DNA from: an uncultured Oscillibacter sp.
GTDB taxonomy: Bacteria > Bacillota > Clostridia > Oscillospirales > Oscillospiraceae
Assembly: GCA_910588005.1 (NCBI GenBank)
Contig: CAJUQM010000008.1
Coordinates: 1-64,000 of the forward strand
Reading direction: 5' to 3'
Length of the DNA stretch: 64,000 bases
Shown here: positions 26,232 through 35,619 of the stretch, piece after piece
Layout of the letters: each line of letters starts with the position of its first letter
Numbering within the stretch: position 1 is the stretch's first letter
The notes under the pieces: model-generated
The model's input: only the letters and a program-made list of their open reading frames with translations
Told to the model about the DNA's origin: nothing
Database searches by the model: none
Made by a program: the position numbers and the translations under genes

Positions 26232-26477
26232 ATGAGAGATTATATTGAGATTTTGCTGGAAGCTCTGGAGGAGCGCGACCGGGAATATCTAGGGTGGGAG
26301 TATTTCATTCAATCAGAACGGGCAATGGAGGCGATGAAAACTTTGGAGAAAACATTTTCCCATGAACAGCGGGAGCTGTTTCGGGATTATGAGGACAAGC
26401 AGACCACACTTGACGGCACAGGCAGGATGGCCCTTGCCCGCCGGGCCTTCCTGCTGGCAAAGGAGATCTACCGCTGA
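26232..26477 (+). CDS. Small acidic helical protein of unknown function (cassette 2)
   Basis: An 81-residue, highly charged protein (MRDYIEILLEALEERDREY..., ending RRAFLLAKEIYR), predicted helical from its heptad-like Leu/Glu pattern. No signal or membrane segment. ATG after AAGGAGAAAAA. It ends 32 bp before the convergent miaB stop. Position, size and divergent XRE neighbour mirror the gene at 8255. Function unknown. Confidence 0.65.
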   Translation: MRDYIEILLEALEERDREYLGWEYFIQSERAMEAMKTLEKTFSHEQRELFRDYEDKQTTLDGTGRMALARRAFLLAKEIYR

Positions 26478-26509
26478 CACCCGGCAGAACTGCAAACCGT
26501 CCCAAGCGG

Positions 26510-27922
26510 TCACACCGTCTCTCCATAGAGCGCCCAGGTATTGCTCCCCGTGATCCTGACCGTGATAAACTGTCCGATCAGGCTTTCACTCCCGGCGAGA
26601 CGCACCAGCCGGTTCCCCTCCGTCCGGGAGGACAGGGGGTAGGCGGGGTCATCGCTTGTGCCATCCACCAGCACCCGGAGGGTCTTTCCCACATACCCGG
26701 CGTGGAGCGCCGCCGACTTTGCATTCTGCACCTCCAGGAGCTTGTCAAACCATTTTTGCTTCTCCTCCCGGCTGGCCGGGTCTGGCAGCTCCGCCGCCTT
26801 CGTCCCGGGGCGGGGACTGTAGATGAAGGTGAAGAGGGCGTCAAAGCCCACCTCCTCCACCAGAGAGACCGTGTCCATGGCCTCCGCCTCCGTCTCGCCG
26901 GGAAAGCCGATGATCACGTCGCTGGTCACCACCAGCCCCGGCATCACGCCGCGGGCGTAGCGGATCAGGCTCAGATATTGCTCTCGTGTGTACCGCCGGT
27001 TCATCTCCTTGAGGACCCGGTCGCTGCCGGACTGAAAGGGCAGGTGCAGCTGCTTTGCCACATGGGCGCACCGGGCCATGGTGTCAAAGAGCTTTTCCGT
27101 GGCGTCCTTGGGGTGGCTGGACATGAAGCGGATCAGGTACTCCCCGGGAATCCGGTCGATTTCAGACAGGAGGTCTGCGAAGTCGTATGTGAGGTCCAGG
27201 TCGTTTCCATAGGAGTTCACATTCTGGCCCAGGAGGGTGATGTCCTTGTATCCCGCCTCCACCAGCTGCCGGACCTCCGCCAGTACGGCGGCGGGGTCCC
27301 GGCTCCGCTCCCGGCCCCGGACATAGGGCACGATGCAGTAGGAGCAGAAGTTGTTGCATCCGTACATGATGGAGACCCAGGCTTTCACGCCGTCCTCCCG
27401 CACTGCGGGGATTCCCTCGGCGAGGCGTCCGTGTTCGTCATCCACAGAGAAAACCCGCTTTTTCGTCTCATAGACCTCAAAGAGAAGCTCCGGAAACCTC
27501 CACAGGGCGTGGGGGCCGAATACCAGGTCCACATGGCGGTAGGATTCCCGCACCCGTTTGGACACCCGCTCCTCCTGGGCCATGCACCCGCACAGGGCGA
27601 TGATCTGTTCGGGATTTTCCCGCTTTGTGTGGGTCAGGATGCCCAGGTTTCCAAAGACCCGCTGTTCCGCGTGTTCCCGGACGGCGCAGGTATTCAAAAT
27701 CACCAGATCCGCCTCCTTTGGGTCGGCGGTGAAGGTGAAGCCCATCTGTTGGAGCATTCCCATGAGTTTTTGTCCGTCAGCCACGTTTTGCTGGCAGCCA
27801 AAGGTGTCCACACAGGCGGTGGGGTGGGCTTCCCGGCCGGCAAACATGGCTTTGATGCGCGCTTCAAAATCCCGTTGGCGGGCCAGTTCCGCCTCTGGGA
27901 CCAGTACATTTTCCCGATCCAA
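26510..27922 (-). CDS. miaB: tRNA-2-methylthio-N6-dimethylallyladenosine synthase MiaB
   Basis: Radical-SAM methylthiotransferase that finishes the ms2i6A37 modification begun by MiaA. N-terminal MTTase domain Cys in DTFGCQQN (about residue 42), LNTCAVRE and CGCMAQE; radical-SAM GCNNFCSYC near residue 190; C-terminal TRAM domain. The start is taken as TTG at 27922, 7-8 nt after GGAGG. The longer GTG reading from 27970 overlaps the -10 box and cannot be used if that promoter is real. About 470 residues. Confidence 0.95.
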   Translation of the reverse strand: MDRENVLVPEAELARQRDFEARIKAMFAGREAHPTACVDTFGCQQNVADGQKLMGMLQQMGFTFTADPKEADLVILNTCAVREHAEQRVFGNLGILTHTKRENPEQIIALCGCMAQEERVSKRVRESYRHVDLVFGPHALWRFPELLFEVYETKKRVFSVDDEHGRLAEGIPAVREDGVKAWVSIMYGCNNFCSYCIVPYVRGRERSRDPAAVLAEVRQLVEAGYKDITLLGQNVNSYGNDLDLTYDFADLLSEIDRIPGEYLIRFMSSHPKDATEKLFDTMARCAHVAKQLHLPFQSGSDRVLKEMNRRYTREQYLSLIRYARGVMPGLVVTSDVIIGFPGETEAEAMDTVSLVEEVGFDALFTFIYSPRPGTKAAELPDPASREEKQKWFDKLLEVQNAKSAALHAGYVGKTLRVLVDGTSDDPAYPLSSRTEGNRLVRLAGSESLIGQFITVRITGSNTWALYGETV

Positions 27923-27957
27923 AATCTGTTCCTCCAGGTAAAAGATACTATAACTAA

Positions 27958-28092
27958 AATAGTATAGCACGAAAGATAAGAAAGTACAAGCAGGAAATCC
28001 CGGAGTCCCTTTTGAGGGACGTGCAGCTGGACGGCATCTCCGGCGGTGTCAACGTGCCGATGGGAAAGGGACGGTTTGGACGATTGCTTTGA
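27958..28092 (+). pseudogene. Possible short gene remnant
   Basis: A 44-codon open stretch ending ISGGVNVPMGKGRFGRLL with GC-rich third positions, unlike random intergenic sequence, but with no ATG/GTG/TTG start until late and no upstream gene on that strand. It overlaps the miaB promoter. Could be a relic of a gene displaced by rearrangement, or chance. Confidence 0.25.
27961..27989 (-). promoter_or_regulatory. Sigma-A promoter of miaB
   Basis: Minus strand TTGTAC (27989-27984), 17 nt, TATACT (27966-27961). Transcription would begin near 27955, 30-odd nt before the TTG start. Confidence 0.6.
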
Positions 28093-28110
28093 CGGCGGTA
28101 CAGGCGGACG

Positions 28111-28620
28111 CTATGGTTTGACGCAGGTGAGTTCGGCAAATTGGCCGTATCTTTTTACATCCTCCAGACGAAACCGCCGCAGAGACTCTGTCTGTGCAAA
28201 CAGCGGAATCCCCGCCCCCAGCAGCACCGGAGCAATTTGAACGGTAATACGGTCCACCAGGTCTTGGTCCAGCAGCGGCGCGAGAATGGCGTTTCCGCCA
28301 ACCACCCAGATATTTTGATCGGTCCCCAATTTCCTTACAAACTCCGCCGCGTCTCCGGAGACCGCCGTGAACCCAGGATGTGAAAACTCCCTGTGGGTAA
28401 AGACGTAGTTCTTCGTGGTGGGATAGACGGAGGCTGTGGCTCCCGCCTCCTCCAGCGCCTGAAACGTCCGCCGGCCCATGAGAGTGACGTCCATGGCGCT
28501 GTAAAAGCGGTCATAGCCGGTCTCCTCCGGGGAGCCGGTCTCATAGAGCCAGCTCAGGCCGTGATTCCTGTCGGCCAGATATCCGTCCAGCGTGACGCAG
28601 CCGTAAAAGTAAACTGCCAT
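28111..28620 (-). CDS. Dihydrofolate-reductase-fold (RibD C-terminal-like) reductase
   Basis: A 169-residue protein of the RibD_C/YwjB group. Starts with VYFYGCVTLDGYLADRNHGL, then MGRRTFQAL (about 50) and WVVGGNAILAPLLDQDLVD (about 105), the NADPH-binding GG loop and helix of this family. Not a housekeeping FolA; substrate unknown. Single gene. Confidence 0.85.
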   Translation of the reverse strand: MAVYFYGCVTLDGYLADRNHGLSWLYETGSPEETGYDRFYSAMDVTLMGRRTFQALEEAGATASVYPTTKNYVFTHREFSHPGFTAVSGDAAEFVRKLGTDQNIWVVGGNAILAPLLDQDLVDRITVQIAPVLLGAGIPLFAQTESLRRFRLEDVKRYGQFAELTCVKP

Positions 28621-28724
28621 ATTTCAGCCTCCCCGCGTGTGATTTACATGTATCATACCACACCGCGAGATCCGGAGGCAAGCACAGACCCCCGGAGAGA
28701 CGCAGTCTCTCCGGGGGTCTGTCT

Positions 28725-29462
28725 CTATCCAAGCTCCAACTCGCCGGTGAACCGCTCCACGCCGGCCAGGTCTCCCGCCCTGTCATAGACCGTCCGGACA
28801 TTGCAGGTCCCCCGGTCCCGGGAGTGGAATACGAAGGATCCGCCCTCCGGGGAGACGTCGGCAAACACATCCGCCAGCTCCCCCAGGTAGTAGACATTCC
28901 CGGTGCCGGAACCCTCCGGGGACTCCACGAACTCCACGCCGAAGTCCCGGTAGGCCGCGAAGATCTCCGCAAAGGGCACTCCGTCTCCCCCCCCGCTCTC
29001 GGAGCAGCCGGTGGTGGCCGCCATAGAGGGATGGAGCAGGGCGTCGATGTCCCGGGCGTCAAATTCCGCCTGACTGGCGGTCTCCAGCCCCGTCAGGGGG
29101 CCGAAGGGGTCCACGCTGCCGTCGCCGTTGTCCACCGCCTCCCGGACTGTGCGGACATCCACGGTGCCCAAGGGGTCGATGTGCTCCACCCGGCTGATCT
29201 GGCCGCCGGTTCCGGTGTCCACCCCGTCGAAGAAGTACCGGACCCGCTTCCCGCCGAAGTACAGGGCGTCCTCCGCCTCATCGTACTCCAGGCCGAAGGT
29301 CTCATAGATGTCATAGGAGGGGGGAAGGGGATCCTCCATGTGGGCGGCGGTCCCGCCCTCCGCTGCCAGCGGGGCGGCCTCCACCGTGACGGTGACCTGC
29401 CCGCAGCCCGTCAGAGCCGGGAGGACCAGCGCCAGCAGCGCCGCCAAAATACGCGTTTTCAT
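28725..29462 (-). CDS. Putative lipoprotein downstream of a histidine kinase
   Basis: A 245-residue protein with lipoprotein signal MKTRILAALLALVLPALTGC (lipobox LTGC). The mature region is acidic and contains repeated YYLGELADVF and YFDG-like segments but no recognised domain. Its ATG overlaps the kinase stop (ATGA), making it the third gene of a regulator-kinase-lipoprotein operon; it may tune or report to the kinase, which has a large outer domain. Confidence 0.65.
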   Translation of the reverse strand: MKTRILAALLALVLPALTGCGQVTVTVEAAPLAAEGGTAAHMEDPLPPSYDIYETFGLEYDEAEDALYFGGKRVRYFFDGVDTGTGGQISRVEHIDPLGTVDVRTVREAVDNGDGSVDPFGPLTGLETASQAEFDARDIDALLHPSMAATTGCSESGGGDGVPFAEIFAAYRDFGVEFVESPEGSGTGNVYYLGELADVFADVSPEGGSFVFHSRDRGTCNVRTVYDRAGDLAGVERFTGELELG

Positions 29463-31852
29463 CTCTCCGCCTCCTGTTCTGTCTCCGCCAGGGGAAAGGT
29501 TACCACGGCGGTAAACAGGTCCGCCACGGTCTCCACCTGGAATGTGCCGCCGCAGGCCTCGGTGAAAGAGCTTGCGATGCTCAGCCCCAGGCCGCTGCCG
29601 CCGTCGGTGCGGCTCTCGTCCCCCCGGACAAACCGGGCGGTGAAGTCCACGCCCTCCGGCAGCTCGTTCCGGCTGGTGTTGCGGATGCTGACCTGAGCCA
29701 GGCCCGCGGTCTCCGCCGCCCGCTCCGCGGTTTTCAGCGTCAGATATACCCGGCTGCCCGGCAGGGCGTAACGCAGGGCATTGTCCAGAAGATTCTGGAA
29801 CACCCGGTACAGCCGCTTGCCGTCGGCGTCAATCATCACTGGCTCCGGAGGAAGGTCCACCTTGAATGTGAGACCGCTCTTTTGAATGGGACCGTCCTGG
29901 TCCGCCAGGGTCTGCCGCAGGAGCTTTCCCAAGTCCAGCCGCTCCAGGGTCACCGGCAGCTGGTCCGCCGCCGCCTTGCTGACCTCGAACACGTCCTGCA
30001 CCATGGCTTTCAGCCGCTGGGCCTTCTCGTCGATGATCCGGGCGTAGTCCGCCGCCGCCGGGGGCAGGTCCTCCTGCCGCAGCAGCTCCGCGTAGGAGAG
30101 GATGGAGGTCAGGGGCGTTTTCAGATCGTGGGAGACGTTGGAGATCAGCTCCACCTTCATCCGCTCACTGCGGGTCTGCTCCTCCAGGGCGGACTTCATG
30201 CCCGACTGGATGTCGTTGAGAGCCTCCGCCATGCTCCGCAGGTCCGCGTCCTCCGGAAGGTCCAGGGGCTTTGAGAGGTCCCCGGTGCGGATGGATTCGA
30301 TCTGCCGGTTCAGCCGCCCCAGGTCCTGCGGCAGACGGCGGTGCCGGAAGGTGCGGACGATGGAGAGAATCAGGGCGCCCTCCACCACACAGCCCGCCAG
30401 GAGCAGGAACCATTCCCCCACTGACCAGTAGCTCCTCATCATGAGTTCCAGCGCCACAGCCGCCGCGAACAGCGAACACGTAAACCCCAGCAGGAGCAGC
30501 GCCAGAACAAGTCCGTTGTCCCGGTTCAGCCGCTTTTCCACCGGCCGCTCCAGGTCCTTCATGCGCAGCGTCCGCAGGAGGCTTCGCACCGTCCGGAACA
30601 GGGAGCGAAGCAGGCTCTTCCGCTGTTCTCTCGGGTTGTACCGCCGGTTGTTCCACGCAAGCCACAAAACCCATCCCAGAGCCAGCAGGGCCGGAAAGCC
30701 GGAGAGCACAAAGCTCAGCAGGCCGTAGGCCAGCTGTCCCAGGGAGAGGGATTCGTAGCCCCACCATATCTCCCGGCAGGCCCAGTACAGCTCCTCCCCG
30801 CTGCGGGTGACAAACAGCCCTCCCAGGGGAATCAGCGCCAGCAGCCCCCAGACCTCTGTCCAGACGCGGCCGGTCCAGGAGGCGATTTTGACGTCCGCCA
30901 GCCTTTTTTCCTTTCGGAACGCCAGCCACACGCACAGCCACAGTGCGCCCAAGCCCAGCAGGACAAGCTGCCGGACATAGAAGGTCCGGGCCTCCTGGAC
31001 CCGCTGGGCCACGTTGTACATCCGGCCATAGTAATACCGGCCTCCGCCGGAGTCCTGGGACCAGTACTGGACAGGCTCCTCCCGGACGGCCATGTAGACG
31101 GTTACGCCGTCCAGCCAGTCTCCCGCCGGAAAGTTGTTGTAGCCGGGAACAAGCCACTGAGAGCTGCCATCATAGACGTTATTCCCATAGACATCGATCT
31201 CTTCTCCGTCCTTAAAAATAGTGGCTTTGCCGTCCTGAAAGGTCAGATAGAAGTTGTACCCCTCAAAGCTCCGGTTTTGAAACTGCCGCGCGGAGTTTTC
31301 CGCGATGTTGCGGTACCGCACCTGGGGTGGATCACCGCCCATGACGCAGTACAGAACGTTTTTGTCGTCCTGAAGGGCGGCGTCCGCCGGCTTGTCCGAG
31401 ACGCTGGATTCCATCTCGGCCAGAGGCGCACTGCCTGCCGGCAGGGCCTCGGCGTAATACCGCACCCAGATGTCGCCCTCCCAGGCCTCCAGCACAGCTG
31501 TGTCCGTGCCCTCCAGCGTGCCGTCTGCCCCCAGGCGCAGAAAGCTCATCAGATAGTTTGAGACCTCGTCCCGAAACGCCTGGCTGTTCTGCCAGTCTCC
31601 GGACCAATCTAAATCCGCGCCCCGCTGCATCACCCGCCGCTCCGCCATGGCCCCCAGGCTCCCCAGGGTCAGCGTGACGCCCAGGAAGAAGGCGAGGAAG
31701 CCGGTGACCGCTTTTGCCCGGCGTCCTGGTTGGACCACCAGGACGCCGGGTGCATCCTCCGGCGCCTCCACCGCCTGCCGCACCTGAGAGGCCACAAAAT
31801 ACTCCAGTTCTGCGCCGGGATCATGATCCGTGCCGTTCCATTTTATATCCAA
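29459..31852 (-). CDS. Sensor histidine kinase with large extracellular domain
   Basis: A 797-residue membrane kinase. One membrane helix near residues 58-78, about 220 extracellular residues, then a cluster of helices (about 295-470), HAMP-like linker (LNRQIESIRTGDLSKPLD), HisKA phospho-His in SNVSHDLKTPLTS (about 575) and a HATPase with NLLDNALRYA and GSGLGLSIA. Start by TTG at 31852 (after GGGGAA), overlapping the response-regulator frame by 32 bp. Pairs with the regulator at 31821. Confidence 0.9.
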   Translation of the reverse strand: MDIKWNGTDHDPGAELEYFVASQVRQAVEAPEDAPGVLVVQPGRRAKAVTGFLAFFLGVTLTLGSLGAMAERRVMQRGADLDWSGDWQNSQAFRDEVSNYLMSFLRLGADGTLEGTDTAVLEAWEGDIWVRYYAEALPAGSAPLAEMESSVSDKPADAALQDDKNVLYCVMGGDPPQVRYRNIAENSARQFQNRSFEGYNFYLTFQDGKATIFKDGEEIDVYGNNVYDGSSQWLVPGYNNFPAGDWLDGVTVYMAVREEPVQYWSQDSGGGRYYYGRMYNVAQRVQEARTFYVRQLVLLGLGALWLCVWLAFRKEKRLADVKIASWTGRVWTEVWGLLALIPLGGLFVTRSGEELYWACREIWWGYESLSLGQLAYGLLSFVLSGFPALLALGWVLWLAWNNRRYNPREQRKSLLRSLFRTVRSLLRTLRMKDLERPVEKRLNRDNGLVLALLLLGFTCSLFAAAVALELMMRSYWSVGEWFLLLAGCVVEGALILSIVRTFRHRRLPQDLGRLNRQIESIRTGDLSKPLDLPEDADLRSMAEALNDIQSGMKSALEEQTRSERMKVELISNVSHDLKTPLTSILSYAELLRQEDLPPAAADYARIIDEKAQRLKAMVQDVFEVSKAAADQLPVTLERLDLGKLLRQTLADQDGPIQKSGLTFKVDLPPEPVMIDADGKRLYRVFQNLLDNALRYALPGSRVYLTLKTAERAAETAGLAQVSIRNTSRNELPEGVDFTARFVRGDESRTDGGSGLGLSIASSFTEACGGTFQVETVADLFTAVVTFPLAETEQEAER

Positions 31853-32525
31853 TTCCCCACACCACCTTGATATAGTCTGGCTCTTTGGGGTTCAGCTCCA
31901 CCTTTTCACGAATGCGCCGGATGTGGACCATCACCGTGTTCTCGCAGGCGTAGCCCTCCTCGTTCCAGACCCTCCGGTACAACTCCTCCGCCGGGAACAC
32001 CCGTCCCAGGTTCCGAAACAGCAGGTCCACAATTTTCGTCTCCGTGGCGGTGAGCTTCACCACGTCCCCGTCGGCCCGGAGCACCCGCTCCGACGTGTCG
32101 TAGGACAGCCGCCCGTTGACCAAAACGCCTTCCCGTCTCGCCGTGTAGATGTCTCCCAGCAGGGTGTAGCGCCGCAGCTGGCTCCGCACCCGGGCCACTA
32201 ATTCCTGGGGGTTGTAGGGCTTGGTGACGTAGTCGTCCGCCCCCATGGAGAGTCCCAGGATCTTGTCTGTATCCTCGCTCTTGGCGGAGAGGACGATGAC
32301 CGGCAGGTTCCGCTGTTCCCGGATGCGGATGAGGGCGGACAATCCGTCCAGCTTCGGCATCATCACGTCGATGATGATCAGGCGGACGGCGGGGTTCAGC
32401 GCGCAGTCCAAAGCCTCCATGCCGTTATAGGCCCTCAGGACTTGGTATCCCTCCCGCTCCAGGGTGATGGAGATGGCGCCCACGATCTCGGGATCGTCAT
32501 CCACGACGAGAATACATTCGTTCAT
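31821..32525 (-). CDS. OmpR/PhoB-type response regulator
   Basis: A 234-residue regulator: receiver domain from ILVVDDDPEIVG with phospho-Asp in IIIDVMMPKLDG (about 53), Lys in SAKSED, and C-terminal winged helix ending KVVWGIGYKMERHGS. ATG at 32525 after GGGAGGCTGACACT. First gene of the regulator-kinase-lipoprotein operon. Confidence 0.94.
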   Translation of the reverse strand: MNECILVVDDDPEIVGAISITLEREGYQVLRAYNGMEALDCALNPAVRLIIIDVMMPKLDGLSALIRIREQRNLPVIVLSAKSEDTDKILGLSMGADDYVTKPYNPQELVARVRSQLRRYTLLGDIYTARREGVLVNGRLSYDTSERVLRADGDVVKLTATETKIVDLLFRNLGRVFPAEELYRRVWNEEGYACENTVMVHIRRIREKVELNPKEPDYIKVVWGIGYKMERHGS

Positions 32526-32638
32526 AGTGTCAGCCTCCCGTTGAGCTGGGAATATCATAACAGGGGATTCTTACAAACAACTTGACAGAATTCTTACAAA
32601 TTTCTTACGGTTTTTAACGGGGGATTTTGCGGGAGCCG

Positions 32639-33850
32639 TCACCGTTTTAACGGCATTGTGAAGATAAACCGCGTCGTTCCCCCGGCGCTCTCGGCCCGCA
32701 GAGTCCCCCGGTGCTCCCGGGCCACGGCGGCGGCGATGCTGAGTCCCAGCCCAAAGCCGCTCTGCTCCCCGCGGGAGGAATCTGCCCGGTAGAACCGCTC
32801 AAACAGCCGCGGCAGCTGCCCGGCGGGGATCTCCCCGGGGTTGGAGACAGCCAGCACCGCCTGCCGCTCTCTTTTTTCCAGGGACAGCGCCACCGCCCCG
32901 CCGGGAGCGCCGTATTTGATGGCGTTGTCCAGCAAGATGGAGACCAGCTGCCGGAGCTTCTCCCCGTCCCCCGGTACGAGGAGGCGTTCCGGCAGACGGT
33001 ACTCCAGGGGCTTTCCCGCCTCAAAGGCCACCGGTTCAAAGGCGAGGGCGCAGTCCTCGGCTATCTCGGACAGGGAGACCTCGCCAAAGACGGCGGCAGG
33101 GGACATGTTGTCCGCCCGGGCCAGGGTCAGCATCTGCTCTACTAGGGATTTCATTCGCCGGGATTCGGAGCGGATGTTGTCCGCCCAGCGGGCGGGGCGC
33201 TCCTCCAGAGGCGAAGCCCCCAACATCTCCGCGTTGGAGAGGATGACGGTCAGGGGGGTTTTCAGTTCGTGGGAGGCGTCGGAGAGAAACTGGCGCTGTT
33301 GGCGCCAGGCCCGCTCCACCGGGCGGGTGGCCCACCAGGACAGCAGCACCGCCACCCCCAGCAGCAGGAGGAGCGCCGCCGCGCCGATCACCAGATAGCT
33401 GCCCATCATCTCCCGGAGCATGGCCTGTTCCATCGACATATCCGCAAAGGCCAGTTTTTCATAGAGTCCGTTGTCCTGCCGCAGATAGCGCAGGTGATAC
33501 GCCTGGACAACGCCCTCCCGCTGGTTCTGCCCCAGGCAGTCCTTCAAGATGGCGGCCAGCTCCGCCGTGTTTTCCAGGTCGCCGTAGGTGCCGCCGGTGA
33601 CATAGGCCGTAGCGCCCCAGACGTCCACCGTGAAATAGGGCAGGTACACCAGCCGGTCCCGATCTAGAGAGATGGCGATCTCCGAACGGTGGGAGGCGCT
33701 TTGCTGAATCACTCGATAGAGCAGCTGGCGGCTCAGGTCCTGGATGTTGCGCTGCATGGCGAAGTATACGGACAAAAGGACCACCGCCAGGACAGCGGTG
33801 ATCAGGACCATGCAGATGGCCACAAATTTCAGCCGTAGTTTCCGGATCAA
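32639..33850 (-). CDS. Sensor histidine kinase of second two-component system
   Basis: A 403-residue kinase: membrane helix at residues 8-30, extracellular loop to about 155, second helix about 157-178, then HisKA with SDASHELKTPLT (His about 197) and HATPase (LLDNAIKYG, GFGLGLSIA). TTG start after GGGGGGAAC. 45 bp after its response regulator; the signal is unknown. Confidence 0.92.
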   Translation of the reverse strand: MIRKLRLKFVAICMVLITAVLAVVLLSVYFAMQRNIQDLSRQLLYRVIQQSASHRSEIAISLDRDRLVYLPYFTVDVWGATAYVTGGTYGDLENTAELAAILKDCLGQNQREGVVQAYHLRYLRQDNGLYEKLAFADMSMEQAMLREMMGSYLVIGAAALLLLLGVAVLLSWWATRPVERAWRQQRQFLSDASHELKTPLTVILSNAEMLGASPLEERPARWADNIRSESRRMKSLVEQMLTLARADNMSPAAVFGEVSLSEIAEDCALAFEPVAFEAGKPLEYRLPERLLVPGDGEKLRQLVSILLDNAIKYGAPGGAVALSLEKRERQAVLAVSNPGEIPAGQLPRLFERFYRADSSRGEQSGFGLGLSIAAAVAREHRGTLRAESAGGTTRFIFTMPLKR

Positions 33851-33894
33851 GGCGGTTCCCCCCTTTTTGAAAAATTGAAAAAGGGGCGGAGGGG

Positions 33895-34572
33895 TTATTC
33901 CCCGCCGCCCTCCAGGCAGTAGCCCACCATGCGGATGGTCTTAATCTTCACCTCGGAGCCGAGATGGCTCAGTTTTTTTCGCAGAAAGGAGATATAGACT
34001 TCCACGTTGTTATCCTCCGCGTCGGATTCGTAGCCCCAGATTTTCAAAAGCAGGCTCTCCTTGGTGAGGACCTGCTTTTGGTTTAGCATCAGCAGTTCCA
34101 TCATGTCGAATTCCTTGCGGCTCAGACGGACGGACCGCTCTCCGCAGGAGAGGATGAAGGCGTCCTTTTCCAGCTTGAGATCACCGCAGGTTAAGACGCC
34201 GCCCCGCAGCTCCGGCTGCCGCCGGGCCAGCGCCCGGACGCAGGCCAGCAGCTCTTTGGGTTCAAAGGGCTTGGTCAGATAGTAATCCGCGCCGCTGTCC
34301 AGCCCGGTGACCCGGTCCGACACCTCGGACCGGGCGGTCAGCATCAGAACCGGAACGGCGCTGCCGGACTCCCGCAGGCGGCGCAGCACGGTAAAGCCGT
34401 CTATCCGGGGCAGCATCACGTCCAGCAGCACCACATCGTAGATGCCGCTTAGGGCGTTGTCCAGTCCGGCTTCCCCGTCATGGCAGACGTCGGCGGTGCA
34501 GCCGTTCATCTCCAGCAGGTCCTGAAGTGTGGCGGCCAGCCGGATTTCATCCTCTACCACCAATACGCGCAT
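33895..34572 (-). CDS. OmpR/PhoB-type response regulator of second system
   Basis: A 225-residue regulator with receiver (LVVEDEIRLAATL; phospho-Asp in VVLLDVMLPRIDG; Lys in TARSEVSD is replaced by Arg-Ser around the usual T-A-K site, the Lys instead lies in YLTKPFEPKEL) and wHTH output ending IRMVGYCLEGGGE. ATG after AAGGAGGCTTTTC. Lies between the DUF4340 gene and its kinase. Confidence 0.93.
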   Translation of the reverse strand: MRVLVVEDEIRLAATLQDLLEMNGCTADVCHDGEAGLDNALSGIYDVVLLDVMLPRIDGFTVLRRLRESGSAVPVLMLTARSEVSDRVTGLDSGADYYLTKPFEPKELLACVRALARRQPELRGGVLTCGDLKLEKDAFILSCGERSVRLSRKEFDMMELLMLNQKQVLTKESLLLKIWGYESDAEDNNVEVYISFLRKKLSHLGSEVKIKTIRMVGYCLEGGGE

Positions 34573-34593
34573 GAAAAGCCTCCTTGTCAGAGA

Positions 34594-35619
34594 TTACTCC
34601 GTCATATCCAGCCCATTGACAGCCACCCGCATCAGCGGGTCCAGGGCGGCAGTGGGCAGGGAGTAGATCGTGGAGCTGCCGTCCAGGCGGACATAGCGGC
34701 CGGAGCCGTCCAGCACGGTGTTGCCGACCGTTAGGGTCAAGGACTCCTCCGTACCGGTAGGCGAAGCGTAGTTGACCGTCAAAGCCGCCGGCGGCGCGTC
34801 AAAACCGCAGATGGAAGCGGCCTCGTCGGAGGGGTCATAGTCCACGCATTTGGTCAGGGACAGCGTTCGAAGATCTTCCAATAAGGCCCGGACGGTCTCG
34901 TTGGAGGTGATGTTCTCGCTGCCTTGGAGCCAGGTGACAGGACCGTCGTCACCGCTGCGCTTGGCGGTGGTGAATACGGTGACAAGGGCGGGGGTGCCGT
35001 CCTCCCCCTCCGGGCCGCGGAGGAGGATGGAACGGATGGCGGACTCCTCCAGCACCGGCAGGACGGGCAGCTCCATCATGTCATAGATGGGGACGCTCAT
35101 ATAGGCAAACAGCGTGTCTGCGACGATGTATACCGTGGAGGGATCGCTCTGCTCCATGACATAACGGCTGCCGCCATCGGTCGTAACCTTGCCGAAGGAC
35201 AGGGTTCGAAGGGCGCCGCTCTCTCCGGAGAGGGTCAGAAAACCGGTGGGTTCATCCAGGCCGTAGGCGCTTAAATCCTCCTCCGCGGCAAGGGTCTGCT
35301 GGGGCCGCCAATTCATCAGCAGCCCCAGAATGGCGTTGACCGTGTCCTGCTTCAGGGGGAATTTTGGGTCGTTATCCCAGACCCAGCTTCCACCCTCATC
35401 CACAATGAAGGACAACGTAGTGCTGCCGTTGCTGTAGATCAAGGAGGAGTATTCGCCGGATGTGATGGACGCGGCCGCCAAAACGTCCGGATCCTCCGGC
35501 GTCTCCTGCCGGTTTTCCCGGTAGCGGATCCCCAGAACAACCAGAATCGCGGCCAGCAGGACCAGCAAAACGGCGGTCAGTATTGTCACGGTTCGTCTCT
35601 GTCTCCAGTCCATCTCCAT
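34594..35619 (-). CDS. DUF4340-domain membrane-anchored protein
   Basis: A 341-residue protein with one N-terminal membrane helix (VTILTAVLLVLLAAILVVLG, about residues 10-29) and an extracytoplasmic region with repeated alpha/beta units (FGKVTTDGGSRYVM; VGNTVLDGSGRYVRL), typical of DUF4340. Such proteins often accompany ABC-type gliding/export modules, which are absent here. ATG at 35619 downstream of TTAGGAGGACTC. Heads the operon with a two-component system, so it may be part of its sensing. Confidence 0.75.
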   Translation of the reverse strand: MEMDWRQRRTVTILTAVLLVLLAAILVVLGIRYRENRQETPEDPDVLAAASITSGEYSSLIYSNGSTTLSFIVDEGGSWVWDNDPKFPLKQDTVNAILGLLMNWRPQQTLAAEEDLSAYGLDEPTGFLTLSGESGALRTLSFGKVTTDGGSRYVMEQSDPSTVYIVADTLFAYMSVPIYDMMELPVLPVLEESAIRSILLRGPEGEDGTPALVTVFTTAKRSGDDGPVTWLQGSENITSNETVRALLEDLRTLSLTKCVDYDPSDEAASICGFDAPPAALTVNYASPTGTEESLTLTVGNTVLDGSGRYVRLDGSSTIYSLPTAALDPLMRVAVNGLDMTE

